This document shows positions 45,173 to 53,090 of a stretch of DNA of 64,000 nucleotides, one piece after another. Position numbers and translations under genes: made by a program. This stretch comes from Pandoraea iniqua (GTDB lineage Bacteria > Pseudomonadota > Gammaproteobacteria > Burkholderiales > Burkholderiaceae): the NCBI RefSeq assembly GCF_902459685.1, contig NZ_CABPSF010000001.1, positions 496,001 to 560,000 on the forward strand. Reading direction: 5' to 3'. A model generated the notes under the pieces. That model had not been told where the DNA came from. It made no database searches and was given only the letters and a program-made list of their open reading frames with translations. Position 1 is the stretch's first letter, and each line of letters begins with the position of its first letter.

Positions 45173-45730
45173 TTACTTGGGTTGATCGTAGTGCTTGCCG
45201 TATTCGAGACATTCCTCATATTTCGTGCGCATCAGGTGCGCGAAATCCTGTCGTTGAATGCATGCCTCGATTTCCTGTCCTGTCCAGCACAGGATGGTCT
45301 GCGGTTTGGTGAAATTGACCATCGTGACCGCCGCATCCGTGTAATCGCCACTCGTGAAGATGCAGCCGATCAAATCAGACGGTCGCCGTGCCAACTGACT
45401 GCGTAGTTTCGCAATCGGCGTGAATTCGATCCGTTGCTTTCTGCGCTTCCGGATATCTGAAAGATCTTTGCACTCGATCATTGCGTTGATGCCGGACAGA
45501 TAAACCAGTCCGTCGATCTGTTCCGCATTTTTTGCACCCAACACGGTCACCCGATACGGCCACCGAACCTCCGCGCCGCTCAACTCGAAGCCTTTGAGTA
45601 CCAAATACTCCAGCGCCTTGCCCGGGTCCCAGCCCGGGGTGGCGCACGTCATCACCGCATGCCATAGCTGCGTGATGTCGGTCCAGTCGTAGCGACTCAC
45701 CCGATCGATGTATTGCGTGTCTGCGGTCAT
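45173..45730 (-). CDS. Restriction-endonuclease-fold (PD-(D/E)xK, Mrr-like) protein
   Basis: A 185-residue protein with a plausible nuclease core. An N-terminal helix KALEYLVLKGFELSGAEV is followed by Asp73 in EQIDGLVYLSG and by Glu86-Cys-Lys88 in NAMIECKDLS. This is the spacing and hydrophobic-strand pattern of PD-(D/E)xK enzymes such as Mrr. LIGCIFTSGDYTDAAV follows. The ATG at 45730 has GGAGG seven bases upstream; longer in-frame starts run through non-homologous sequence. No methyltransferase is nearby, so it is not a classical restriction-modification pair. Confidence 0.7.
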   Translation of the reverse strand: MTADTQYIDRVSRYDWTDITQLWHAVMTCATPGWDPGKALEYLVLKGFELSGAEVRWPYRVTVLGAKNAEQIDGLVYLSGINAMIECKDLSDIRKRRKQRIEFTPIAKLRSQLARRPSDLIGCIFTSGDYTDAAVTMVNFTKPQTILCWTGQEIEACIQRQDFAHLMRTKYEECLEYGKHYDQPK

Positions 45731-45861
45731 GCCAACCTCCGTCGATCCGTTGCCGATTCTAGAGGCGGTTATGCAAGCAAAACGGTAACGGGTCGATATA
45801 TCGGAAAGTCCTGATGGGCTATGGCATTCCGGCCCATGAAACGGGGCAAAAGTGTCACGCA

Positions 45862-45890
45862 TTGTGAGTGCCCTCGCTTCCTGATAGCAT
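45862..45890 (+). promoter_or_regulatory. Sigma-70 type promoter of the fluoride riboswitch transcript
   Basis: TTGTGA (45862-45867), a 17-base spacer, then TAGCAT (45885-45890). The expected start point is near 45897, a few bases before the riboswitch aptamer. Confidence 0.55.
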
Positions 45891-45904
45891 GGCGACAGCT
45901 TCAA

Positions 45905-45970
45905 CGGAGATGGCATACCTCCGGCGTTCGTTTCGCAAACCGCCCCGCCTCGGGGCTGATGATGCCTGCA
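45905..45970 (+). promoter_or_regulatory. Fluoride riboswitch (crcB motif)
   Basis: The aptamer consensus is recognisable. GGAGATGGCATACCTCC forms the first stem and the pseudoknot partner, followed by AAACCGCC with the variable stem CCCCG/CGGGG, then GGCTGATGATGCCTGC closing the structure. ATGGCAT at 45910-45916 pairs with ATGATGCC near 45960. These are the invariant parts of the crcB/fluoride RNA. The gene downstream is a CLC-F-like exporter, exactly the family this riboswitch controls. In proteobacteria it usually controls translation start; the 150-base leader allows that. Confidence 0.88.
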
Positions 45971-46121
45971 AGATCCTGGCGTGCCGGGAGGTTGCGGGCT
46001 ATGCGTGCGGACGTTCTTCGCGTCTCATTCCTCCGTGTTTCCTCGTTGCTTCCCCCGGTAATGTTCAGGCGATTCGTCGATGGCATCGGCCCGTCCGATG
46101 CGTTGCCCTGTGCGCACAACC

Positions 46122-47459
46122 ATGAAGATGTTTGACCATTCCCCTTTGCGCGAGCTGGCCGATGTGCTGCCGCGTGCCGCACGCGCGAGTGCTTTGGCCG
46201 CGCTTGTCGGCGTGATGGCCGGTAGCGCCAGCGCGCTGCTGCTCGTCGCACTCGAATTCGTGACCGACACGCGTCTCCTGCATCCGTGGCTGCTCTGGCT
46301 GCTGCCCATCGCGGGCTTTGCCGTGGGCTGGATCTACCTGCGGCTTGGCGCGAGCGTGGAGGCCGGTAACAACCTGTTGATCGACGAGATTCACGACCCT
46401 CGCCGCGTCGTGCCCCTGCGCATGGCGCCGCTGGTGCTCGCCGGTACGGTCATCACGCATCTGTTCGGCGGCTCGGCGGGCCGTGAAGGCACGGCCGTGC
46501 AGATGGGCGGTGCGCTGGCCGATCAACTCACGCACGTCTTCCGGCTCTCCGGCGAGCAGCGGCGCGTGTTGTTGATGTCGGGGATCGCGGCGGGTTTCGC
46601 CTCGGTGTTCGGCACTCCGCTTGCCGGGGCCGTATTCGGGCTGGAAGTGCTCGCGATTGGCCGCTTGCGTTACGACGCCTTACTGCCGTGCCTCGTCGCC
46701 GCGCTCGTCGGTGACGCGGTGACGCGCGCGTGGGGCGTGCATCACACGGCGTATGCCATTGCGCCGCAACTGTTCGGCGCGTCGATGTCGTTGGCGGGGG
46801 CCATGAGCGCGGCCGTCGCGGGCGTGGCCTGCGGTCTCGTCGGGATGGGCTTCGCGCAGGCGACGCACGCCATGTCGGCGTTCATGAAACGCCGTATCGC
46901 CTACGCACCGCTGCGTCCGGTCGTGGGCGGGGTGTTGGTCGCCGTCGCCGCGACGGCACTCGGCACGCCGCAGTATCTTGGCCTCGGCATTCCGACTATC
47001 GTTGACGCCTTCCACACGACGCTGCCGTGGTACGACTTTCTCGGCAAGTCGCTATTTACCGTGGTGACGCTGGGCTCGGGCTTCAAGGGCGGCGAAGTCA
47101 CGCCGCTGTTCTATATCGGCGCGACGCTGGGCAACGCGCTCTCCCATGTGTTGACGCTGCCCGCCGCGGTGCTCGCCGGGGTTGGCTTCGTGGCCGTGTT
47201 TGCCGGCGCGGCGAATACGCCGATTGCGTCGACGCTGATGGCCATCGAAATCTTCGGTCCGCAAATCGGCGGGTATGCCGCCATCGCCTGCGTGCTGGCG
47301 TATCTCTGCTCGGGACATACGGGCATCTACAAATCGCAACGCCTCGGACACGGCAAGCATGGCGTTGTGCCCGAAGGGGCGCGTCTGGCCGATCTGCCCG
47401 CATGGCGTGAGGTGCAGCGCTCGCGCGCGCAGATCAACGACGAGTCACCGCCACGGTGA
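46122..47459 (+). CDS. CLC-family fluoride/proton antiporter (CLC-F, EriC-F)
   Basis: An integral membrane CLC protein of 445 residues with 10 or more hydrophobic segments. The conserved selectivity region reads EAGNNLLIDEI instead of the chloride-type GSGIP. It is followed by GGSAGREGTAVQMGG, and by GSGFKGGEVTPLFYIGA in place of the usual GxFxP. These variants mark the fluoride branch. The riboswitch 150 bases upstream confirms the role: export of toxic fluoride. The start is uncertain between ATGs at 46080 and 46122; I take 46122. It ends overlapping the convergent DUF72 gene by 15 bases. Confidence 0.88.
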   Translation: MKMFDHSPLRELADVLPRAARASALAALVGVMAGSASALLLVALEFVTDTRLLHPWLLWLLPIAGFAVGWIYLRLGASVEAGNNLLIDEIHDPRRVVPLRMAPLVLAGTVITHLFGGSAGREGTAVQMGGALADQLTHVFRLSGEQRRVLLMSGIAAGFASVFGTPLAGAVFGLEVLAIGRLRYDALLPCLVAALVGDAVTRAWGVHHTAYAIAPQLFGASMSLAGAMSAAVAGVACGLVGMGFAQATHAMSAFMKRRIAYAPLRPVVGGVLVAVAATALGTPQYLGLGIPTIVDAFHTTLPWYDFLGKSLFTVVTLGSGFKGGEVTPLFYIGATLGNALSHVLTLPAAVLAGVGFVAVFAGAANTPIASTLMAIEIFGPQIGGYAAIACVLAYLCSGHTGIYKSQRLGHGKHGVVPEGARLADLPAWREVQRSRAQINDESPPR

Positions 47460-48452
47460 CGTGCCGTGTGGATCGAGGGCGTCCCATTCGTCGTCGGCAT
47501 CGGTGGTGTTCAGTGCAATGTCGCCTCGCGCCAGCCCCGCAATCGTGCGTTGGAACGCCGCCGCATTGCGCATGCCCTGATCTTCGTGATTGGTGTTGAA
47601 GAGCACGTGCGTGTCGTCTGCCTTCGCGGCGATGCGCGCCACGCGTGCCGAAATGTCGATCAATTCGCTCGCGCTGTATTCATAGACGAATCGGCCCGAT
47701 GACGCGGTGAGGCCACGCCGGTTCCACGCCGCCGCATTGCGCCCGTGCAGACGCACGACGCAAAGGTCGTCGCGTGTGGTCGCCCAGACGGCGGGCACGG
47801 TGTTTTCGAATTCGGTGGGGCTGTCGACGATGGTGTGTGCGGCGCCCGTCTCACGCAGCATCGCCAGCGTGGCGGCTTCGCGGGAGGGTGTGTCGAACCA
47901 ACTGCGATGTCGAAACTCGATCGCGTGGCGCTCGCCGTCGAGCCGTCTGGCGGTGTCGAACACGAGTGCGCGCCCGGCGCGGTCGTTCTTCACGCGCGGC
48001 GAGAACTGGAAATGGATCGCCGTCAGTTGCCCGCTCTGGCGCAGCGGCTCGATGGCTTCCAGATAACGTCGCCAAAGCTCGTCGCGAAGCTCGGCAGGGA
48101 GATTGGCTGAGACGTCGGTGGGAGCGTCGGCAGAATCCAACGTCGGGTCGTGAGGCGAACCCAGCGCGGCAGCAATATCCGCAGGCAACGCGCTGACGGG
48201 TGTGGTGTGTCCGGTGAACGCCCGGAAGGCCTTGATGTGAAAGCGGAACGACGGCGGGGTGCGTTGCGTCCAGCGCCACGCCATCCCTGCGTCTGGCAGG
48301 TGGTAGTAGCTGCTGTCGACTTCTACCAGATCGAAACGCGATGCGTAGTGGCGCAGCCGCGCTTCGGGCGTGTTGACGCCCGGGGGGTAAAAACGCCCGC
48401 AGGCGATGAGTGTCCGGTCGGTCCAGGACGATGTGCCGACACGCAATGTCAT
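47445..48452 (-). CDS. DUF72 domain protein
   Basis: A 335-residue protein of the DUF72 (YecE-like) TIM-barrel family, of unknown function. Family features are LRVGTSSWTD at the start, GRFYPPGVNTPEARLRHYASRFDLVEVDSSYYHLP, FRFHIKAFRAFTGH, HAIEFRHRSWFD, and the C-terminal LFNTNHEDQGMRNA. The length is slightly above the usual 250-300, with an Asp/Ala-rich insertion around residue 100. It is convergent with the fluoride exporter gene. Confidence 0.88.
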   Translation of the reverse strand: MTLRVGTSSWTDRTLIACGRFYPPGVNTPEARLRHYASRFDLVEVDSSYYHLPDAGMAWRWTQRTPPSFRFHIKAFRAFTGHTTPVSALPADIAAALGSPHDPTLDSADAPTDVSANLPAELRDELWRRYLEAIEPLRQSGQLTAIHFQFSPRVKNDRAGRALVFDTARRLDGERHAIEFRHRSWFDTPSREAATLAMLRETGAAHTIVDSPTEFENTVPAVWATTRDDLCVVRLHGRNAAAWNRRGLTASSGRFVYEYSASELIDISARVARIAAKADDTHVLFNTNHEDQGMRNAAAFQRTIAGLARGDIALNTTDADDEWDALDPHGTSPWR

Positions 48453-48575
48453 GACTCGAAACCCTGTGACTCGATGAGCGTCGATGCGATCGTTATAATG
48501 TATAAATATACAGTAGTCGGTGCGCCCGTCGCCCGGCTCACCGACTCGCCGAACCTCCAGCCTCCCTTGTCTTGC

Positions 48576-50696
48576 ATGTCAGATAAGCCGATTCCAGCGC
48601 CGACTCCAGCGCCGAACCCTGCGCCGCCGCCCGCCGCCCGCGACCCGTGGGCCGAACTCAACGACCGCCAGCGCGAAGCCGTCGACTACGGCGTGGGCGA
48701 CGACGGCACGCCCGGCGGGCCGCTGCTGGTCATCGCAGGTGCAGGCTCCGGCAAGACGAGTACGCTGGCCCATCGCGTGGCCAACCTGATCGCGCGCGGG
48801 GCCGACCCCAATCGCCTCCTGTTGCTGACGTTTTCCCGGCGCGCTGCGGGAGAGATGGAGCGCCGCGCCGGTGCCGTGCTGCAAAAGGTGCTCGGGCTGG
48901 CCTCGTCGCAACCGCCGTCGCTGCCATGGGCGGGCACGTTCCACGCCATCGGCGCGCGGCTGTTGCGCGACTTCGCAACGCGTATCGGGCTCTCGGAAGC
49001 GTTCACTATTCATGACCGTAGCGATGCGGAAGACCTGCTCGGCCTGTCGCGGCATGAACTGGGCTTCTCGGCCACGCAGTCCCGCTTTCCGCTGAAAGGC
49101 ACCTGCCTGTCGATTTACTCGCGGGCCGTGAATAGTCAGGCGCCGCTCGCCGAGGTGCTGGCGAAACACTTTCCGTGGTGCGCGCAGTGGGAAGCGCAGT
49201 TGAAGACGTTGTTCGGCGCGTACGTCGACGCCAAGCAGTCGCAGCACGTGCTCGACTACGACGACCTGCTGCTGTACTGGGCCGAGATGATGACGGCGCC
49301 CGAACTGGCGCGCGAACTCGGGGCGCGCTTCGATCACGTGCTGGTCGACGAGTATCAGGACACCAACCGCCTTCAGGCGCAGATTCTGCTCGCGATGAAG
49401 CCGGACGGACGGGGGCTTACGGTGGTCGGTGACGATGCCCAGTCGATCTACGCGTTTCGTGCCGCCACCATTCGCAACATCCTCGACTTCCCCGGGCAGT
49501 TTGCCGAGCCGGCGCACGTGATCACGCTGGAGCGCAATTACCGGTCGACACAGCCCATTCTCGATGCGTCGAATGCCGTGATTGCGGAATCGACCGAGCG
49601 TTACGCCAAAGCGCTCTGGACGGATCGTCAGTCGACGCAATTGCCGCAGTTGGTCAACGTCAGCGATGAGTCCGGTCAGGCGCGCTGGGTTGCCGATCAG
49701 GTGCTGGAACAGCGCGAGACCGGCACGAAGCTGAAACAACAGGCCGTGCTTTTTCGCACGGGCAGTCACAGCGCCGCGCTCGAGCTTGAACTCACACGGC
49801 GCAACATTCCGTTCGTGAAGTTCGGCGGCTTGAAGTTTCTCGAAGCAGCGCACGTTAAGGACATGCTCTCGATTCTGCGTTGGGCGCATAACCCCGCGAG
49901 CCGGCTGTCGGGTTTTCGTGTGGCGCAGCTCATTCCCGGTATCGGGCCCGTGAGCGCCACGCGCCTGCTCGATGCGATGGCGCAGTCCGCGACGCCGGTG
50001 CAGGTGCTGACCGATTTCAAACCGCCGTCGGCCGCCGCGCATGACTGGCGCGGTTTCGTGGAGGTGTTCAGAACGTTGAATGACACGCGCCTTGCGTGGC
50101 CCGCCGACGTCGATCTCGCCTTGCGCTGGTACGCGCCGCTGCTCACCCAGCGCTTCGACGACGCGGCAGTGCGTCAGGCCGATCTCGAACAGCTCGCCCG
50201 CATTGCCGGGACTTACGGTTCGCGCGAACAGTTTTTGACCGAACTGACGCTCGATCCGCCCGACGCGACGAGTGCCCAATCCGGCCCGCCGCTACTCGAT
50301 GAGGACTATCTGATTCTCTCGACGATTCACAGCGCGAAGGGGCAGGAGTGGAACTCGGTCTACGTGCTTAACGTGGTCGATGGTTGTATCCCGTCCGATA
50401 TGAGTACCGGCGACGACGAGGACATCGAGGAAGAACGCCGTTTGCTGTACGTGGCCATGACGCGCGCGAAGGCGTCGCTGCAACTGGTGGTGCCGCAACG
50501 GTTCTACGTGCATCAGCAAACCGGTCTGGGCGACCGTCACGTGTACGGCACACGCAGCCGCTTCGTCTCCGACAAGATGCTGCCGCTGTTCGAGATGCTG
50601 CCCAAGCCGCGAGAAGGTGAGGGGCCTGCCGGTCCGGTGGGCGATGTGACGGTGCATATCGACGTAGCACGGAGGCTTCGTAATGCCTGGTCCTGA
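48576..50696 (+). CDS. UvrD/Rep-family ATP-dependent DNA helicase
   Basis: A 706-residue superfamily 1 helicase. A Pro/Ala-rich leader of 20 residues precedes LNDRQREAVDYG. Walker A is AGAGSGKT (54-61), motif Ia LLLTFSRRAAGEM, motif II HVLVDEYQDTNRLQ, motif III VGDDAQSIYAFR, motif IV LERNYRST, motif V STIHSAKGQEWNSVYVLNVVDG and motif VI EEERRLLYVAMTRA. These mark a 3'-5' DNA unwinding enzyme of repair or replication restart. The ATG at 48576 is where homology begins. It overlaps the GNAT gene by 14 bases. Confidence 0.93.
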   Translation: MSDKPIPAPTPAPNPAPPPAARDPWAELNDRQREAVDYGVGDDGTPGGPLLVIAGAGSGKTSTLAHRVANLIARGADPNRLLLLTFSRRAAGEMERRAGAVLQKVLGLASSQPPSLPWAGTFHAIGARLLRDFATRIGLSEAFTIHDRSDAEDLLGLSRHELGFSATQSRFPLKGTCLSIYSRAVNSQAPLAEVLAKHFPWCAQWEAQLKTLFGAYVDAKQSQHVLDYDDLLLYWAEMMTAPELARELGARFDHVLVDEYQDTNRLQAQILLAMKPDGRGLTVVGDDAQSIYAFRAATIRNILDFPGQFAEPAHVITLERNYRSTQPILDASNAVIAESTERYAKALWTDRQSTQLPQLVNVSDESGQARWVADQVLEQRETGTKLKQQAVLFRTGSHSAALELELTRRNIPFVKFGGLKFLEAAHVKDMLSILRWAHNPASRLSGFRVAQLIPGIGPVSATRLLDAMAQSATPVQVLTDFKPPSAAAHDWRGFVEVFRTLNDTRLAWPADVDLALRWYAPLLTQRFDDAAVRQADLEQLARIAGTYGSREQFLTELTLDPPDATSAQSGPPLLDEDYLILSTIHSAKGQEWNSVYVLNVVDGCIPSDMSTGDDEDIEEERRLLYVAMTRAKASLQLVVPQRFYVHQQTGLGDRHVYGTRSRFVSDKMLPLFEMLPKPREGEGPAGPVGDVTVHIDVARRLRNAWS

Positions 50697-51159
50697 AGTG
50701 ACACTGCGCACGGCCAGTGCGGCGGATATCGATGCGGTGACCGCGCTGCTGATGGAAACCTATCTCGCCACATGGGCACCGGAACTGCGCCCCGAGGCCG
50801 CTGCGACGCACGGCTCGGGCGAGCGAACCCGCGCTTATGTGGAGACGCATTGGCCGGAATTCACGGTCGCTACCGTTGATGGGGCCGTGGTGGGCATGGT
50901 GCACGTGGTGGGCGATTTCATCGACGCGCTGCACGTCTCGCCGGCCCGGCAGCGATTGGGTGTCGGGGCAAAGCTGCTCGTCCATGCCGAAGCGCAGATG
51001 CGTGCGAGCGGGCAGACACTGGCGCGGCTCGAAACGGATACGTTCAACACGCAGAGCCGCGCGTTTTACGGCAAGCACGGTTATGCCGAGGTCGCGACGT
51101 ATCCCGACGAGGAATGGGATAGCGGTTTCACCACGGTACTGCTGACGAAAGCGCTCTGA
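50683..51159 (+). CDS. GNAT-family N-acetyltransferase
   Basis: A 158-residue acetyltransferase. The N-terminus LRTASAADIDAVTALLMETYLATW is typical of GNATs. The acetyl-CoA site is DALHVSPARQRLGVGAKLLVHAEAQM (motif A). LARLETDTFNTQSRAFYGKHGYAEV is motif B. It overlaps the helicase gene by 14 bases, so it is translationally coupled. The substrate is unknown. Confidence 0.88.
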   Translation: MPGPEVTLRTASAADIDAVTALLMETYLATWAPELRPEAAATHGSGERTRAYVETHWPEFTVATVDGAVVGMVHVVGDFIDALHVSPARQRLGVGAKLLVHAEAQMRASGQTLARLETDTFNTQSRAFYGKHGYAEVATYPDEEWDSGFTTVLLTKAL

Positions 51160-51315
51160 GCGCTGCCATCTTCTTTTTCCTTTCCGCCGACATGCGCGGA
51201 AATTTTCGCAAGGTTGCCGTCCTCGGCGCATCAGGTATAGTCGCCGCATCGGCGGCGGGTACCCTGATGCGGGATGCCTGTTCGCCCCAATAACATTGTC
51301 AGGGGAGAGGGACGG

Positions 51316-52107
51316 ATGCAATGGCTGGTTGACCAAATGACGCTGATGCCGACGGGCTTGTTGCTCGTGTCGTTGGCGATCGTGACAGCCCTCACGGCCG
51401 TGGCCGTGGCGTGGCTTGCGCGCGTCTGGTTGTTCGACCGGTTGGCCGACCCCTCCGAAGTGCGCGGCACCGTGGCCGACGTGGTGCACGGCAGCCTGCT
51501 CGCCTTCATTGTTTTTGTGCTGGCCCACGTGCTTACCGACGTGCGCGCGAATCTCGGACATGCCGACGATCAGGCGCTGCACGAAGCGTCGGTGGTGCGG
51601 CGTCTCGACCGCGAGTTGAAGGCCGTTGGCGACGCCGATGCGCAAGCCGCGCGGGTGTTGCTGCGCAACTATGTGACGTCCGCCGTCAACGACGAGTGGA
51701 AGACGCTGAGTACCGCCGACCCGGATCTCTCGCCCCGCACGGAAGACGCGTTGTCGGCTTTCGTCGGTGCGACCCGACGGGTGCTGAAGGAGCACGACGA
51801 AAGCGCCAGCTCGATACGCATACTGCTCGACCGTCTGGAGGAAGCGCGGCAGGGCCGCTTCGAGAACTCCACGAAGACGGTGCCCTCGGTGTTCTGGTGG
51901 GTGATTACGTTGTTTCTGGTCGCGGCCATGGCGATGAACGGCCGGTATCCGGGGTCGTGGAAGAGCAATTTCATCATTGCGCTGCACATGGGCGCGATCG
52001 GGATGGTGGTCGCACTGATCATTAATCTGGACGAGCCATTTCGTGGCGTGTCCGGGATCTCGCCGGCGCCGCTGGCGAAATCGGTCGGCATCGTCATTCC
52101 CAAGTGA
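51316..52107 (+). CDS. DUF4239 (bestrophin-like) membrane protein
   Basis: A 263-residue membrane protein with two N-terminal membrane segments (residues 13-34 and 57-75), a cytoplasmic helical middle with DDQALHEASVVRRLDRELKAVG, and two C-terminal segments containing WWVITLFLVAAMAMNG and GAIGMVVALIINLDEPFRG. This is the DUF4239 arrangement, sometimes compared with bestrophin channels. GGAGAGGGACGG precedes the ATG at 51316, deciding the start. The function is unknown. Confidence 0.8.
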   Translation: MQWLVDQMTLMPTGLLLVSLAIVTALTAVAVAWLARVWLFDRLADPSEVRGTVADVVHGSLLAFIVFVLAHVLTDVRANLGHADDQALHEASVVRRLDRELKAVGDADAQAARVLLRNYVTSAVNDEWKTLSTADPDLSPRTEDALSAFVGATRRVLKEHDESASSIRILLDRLEEARQGRFENSTKTVPSVFWWVITLFLVAAMAMNGRYPGSWKSNFIIALHMGAIGMVVALIINLDEPFRGVSGISPAPLAKSVGIVIPK

Positions 52108-52139
52108 CAGCCGTTTGTAGTTTGCAGGAGTTGAAGACG

Positions 52140-52421
52140 ATGTTTCCTAATTCACCGGCACCTTCCGCCGAATCCACGCCTGAGATCGAGGCATTCCGCC
52201 CGGGCGTCTACCGCCACTACAAAGGCAACTACTACCTCGCGCTCGGCATTGCCCGCGCCGACGAGACCGATGAGCCGGTGGTGGTCTACACCCGCCTTTA
52301 TCCGCGCGAAGGCCTGCCGATGAGCACTCGCTTGTTGCGCGTCTGGAACGAGCCTGTGACGATGGACGACGGCCCGGTGGCACGCTTCACGTATGTCGGG
52401 CACACGTCACCTGCCGAGTAA
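52140..52421 (+). CDS. DUF1653 domain protein
   Basis: A 93-residue protein with the complete small DUF1653 domain: FRPGVYRHYKGNYYLALGIARADETDEPVVVYTRLY, ending with VARFTYVGH. The function is unknown. AGGAG is 10 bases upstream of the ATG at 52140. It lies 32 bases after the DUF4239 gene, probably in one transcript. Confidence 0.85.
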   Translation: MFPNSPAPSAESTPEIEAFRPGVYRHYKGNYYLALGIARADETDEPVVVYTRLYPREGLPMSTRLLRVWNEPVTMDDGPVARFTYVGHTSPAE

Positions 52422-52504
52422 CCGGCGATTTTCACGCTATTCGCGCTACCCGCGCTATCACGCTATCCGGCCCCCCGAGCCTTCTTTCTGGATGCTTCAC
52501 GCCT

Positions 52505-52825
52505 ATGAACACCGTAGCTTCGATGTCCCGCCCGCCTGCCCAACCGGCTCAGCCAAAGGCGGATGATTCGCGCCGTTCGCTGCAGCCGTCCCGGCCTTCC
52601 GCAGCGCCGTCAGCGGACGATGCACGTGCGGTATCAACGCCCGCACCGCGCAATCTGCGTCGCTGGTGGGCGCTGTTTGCCGTGCTGCCGTTCGTGACTT
52701 CGGTGGCGGGATGCGGGCTGGTCGCGGCCCCGTGCCGCGTGGCCTCGGCGGGCTTGAAGATCGTGCCGGGTGTGGGAGGTGTGCTGGCGGCGCCGACCGA
52801 CGCCTGTGCCGCCGTGATCGACTAA
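52505..52825 (+). CDS. DUF6726-type small lipoprotein with extended N-terminus
   Basis: A 106-residue protein. The last 55 residues have the hydrophobic signal LFAVLPFVTSVAGCGL with a lipobox (VAGC), then VAAPCRVASAGLKIVPGVGGVLAAPTDACAAVID, the compact DUF6726 pattern. The first 50 residues are Pro/Ser/Ala-rich and unusual before a lipoprotein signal. No in-frame ATG lies nearer the signal, so either the long n-region is real or a non-ATG start is used. Confidence 0.7.
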   Translation: MNTVASMSRPPAQPAQPKADDSRRSLQPSRPSAAPSADDARAVSTPAPRNLRRWWALFAVLPFVTSVAGCGLVAAPCRVASAGLKIVPGVGGVLAAPTDACAAVID

Positions 52826-52860
52826 TCGACTAAGCGACTAAGAGAGTTTTCGAGCGCAGA

Positions 52861-52889
52861 AAAAAAGAAAGCCCGCGAGTTGCGGGCTT
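52861..52889 (-). terminator. Hairpin terminator reading leftward
   Basis: AAGCCCGC (52869-52876) / GCGGGCTT (52882-52889) with loop GAGTT. On the minus strand it is followed by CTTTCTTTTTTT. It would end transcripts coming from the secreted hydrolase gene 200 bases away. Confidence 0.7.
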
Positions 52890-53090
52890 AATCCATATCA
52901 GGAGGAGACATGGAGGAGACGAGTTCAGTATAGGACAACGTGTTGCGACGCACCATATGTAGTTTTGCGTAAGTGTCCGCATGTTGCGTTCATGCAACGA
53001 GAGATAATTTCAAATAAATCAAAGACTTATTTCTATTGTTGCCAACTCGCCTCACTCCTGTCTTTCCCAGATTCCGAATCACCCCTCTAT

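Noticed and set aside
45173-45730. Type II restriction-modification system
   Set aside because: The nuclease-fold protein has no methyltransferase partner, and the neighbour gene has no SAM-binding motif.
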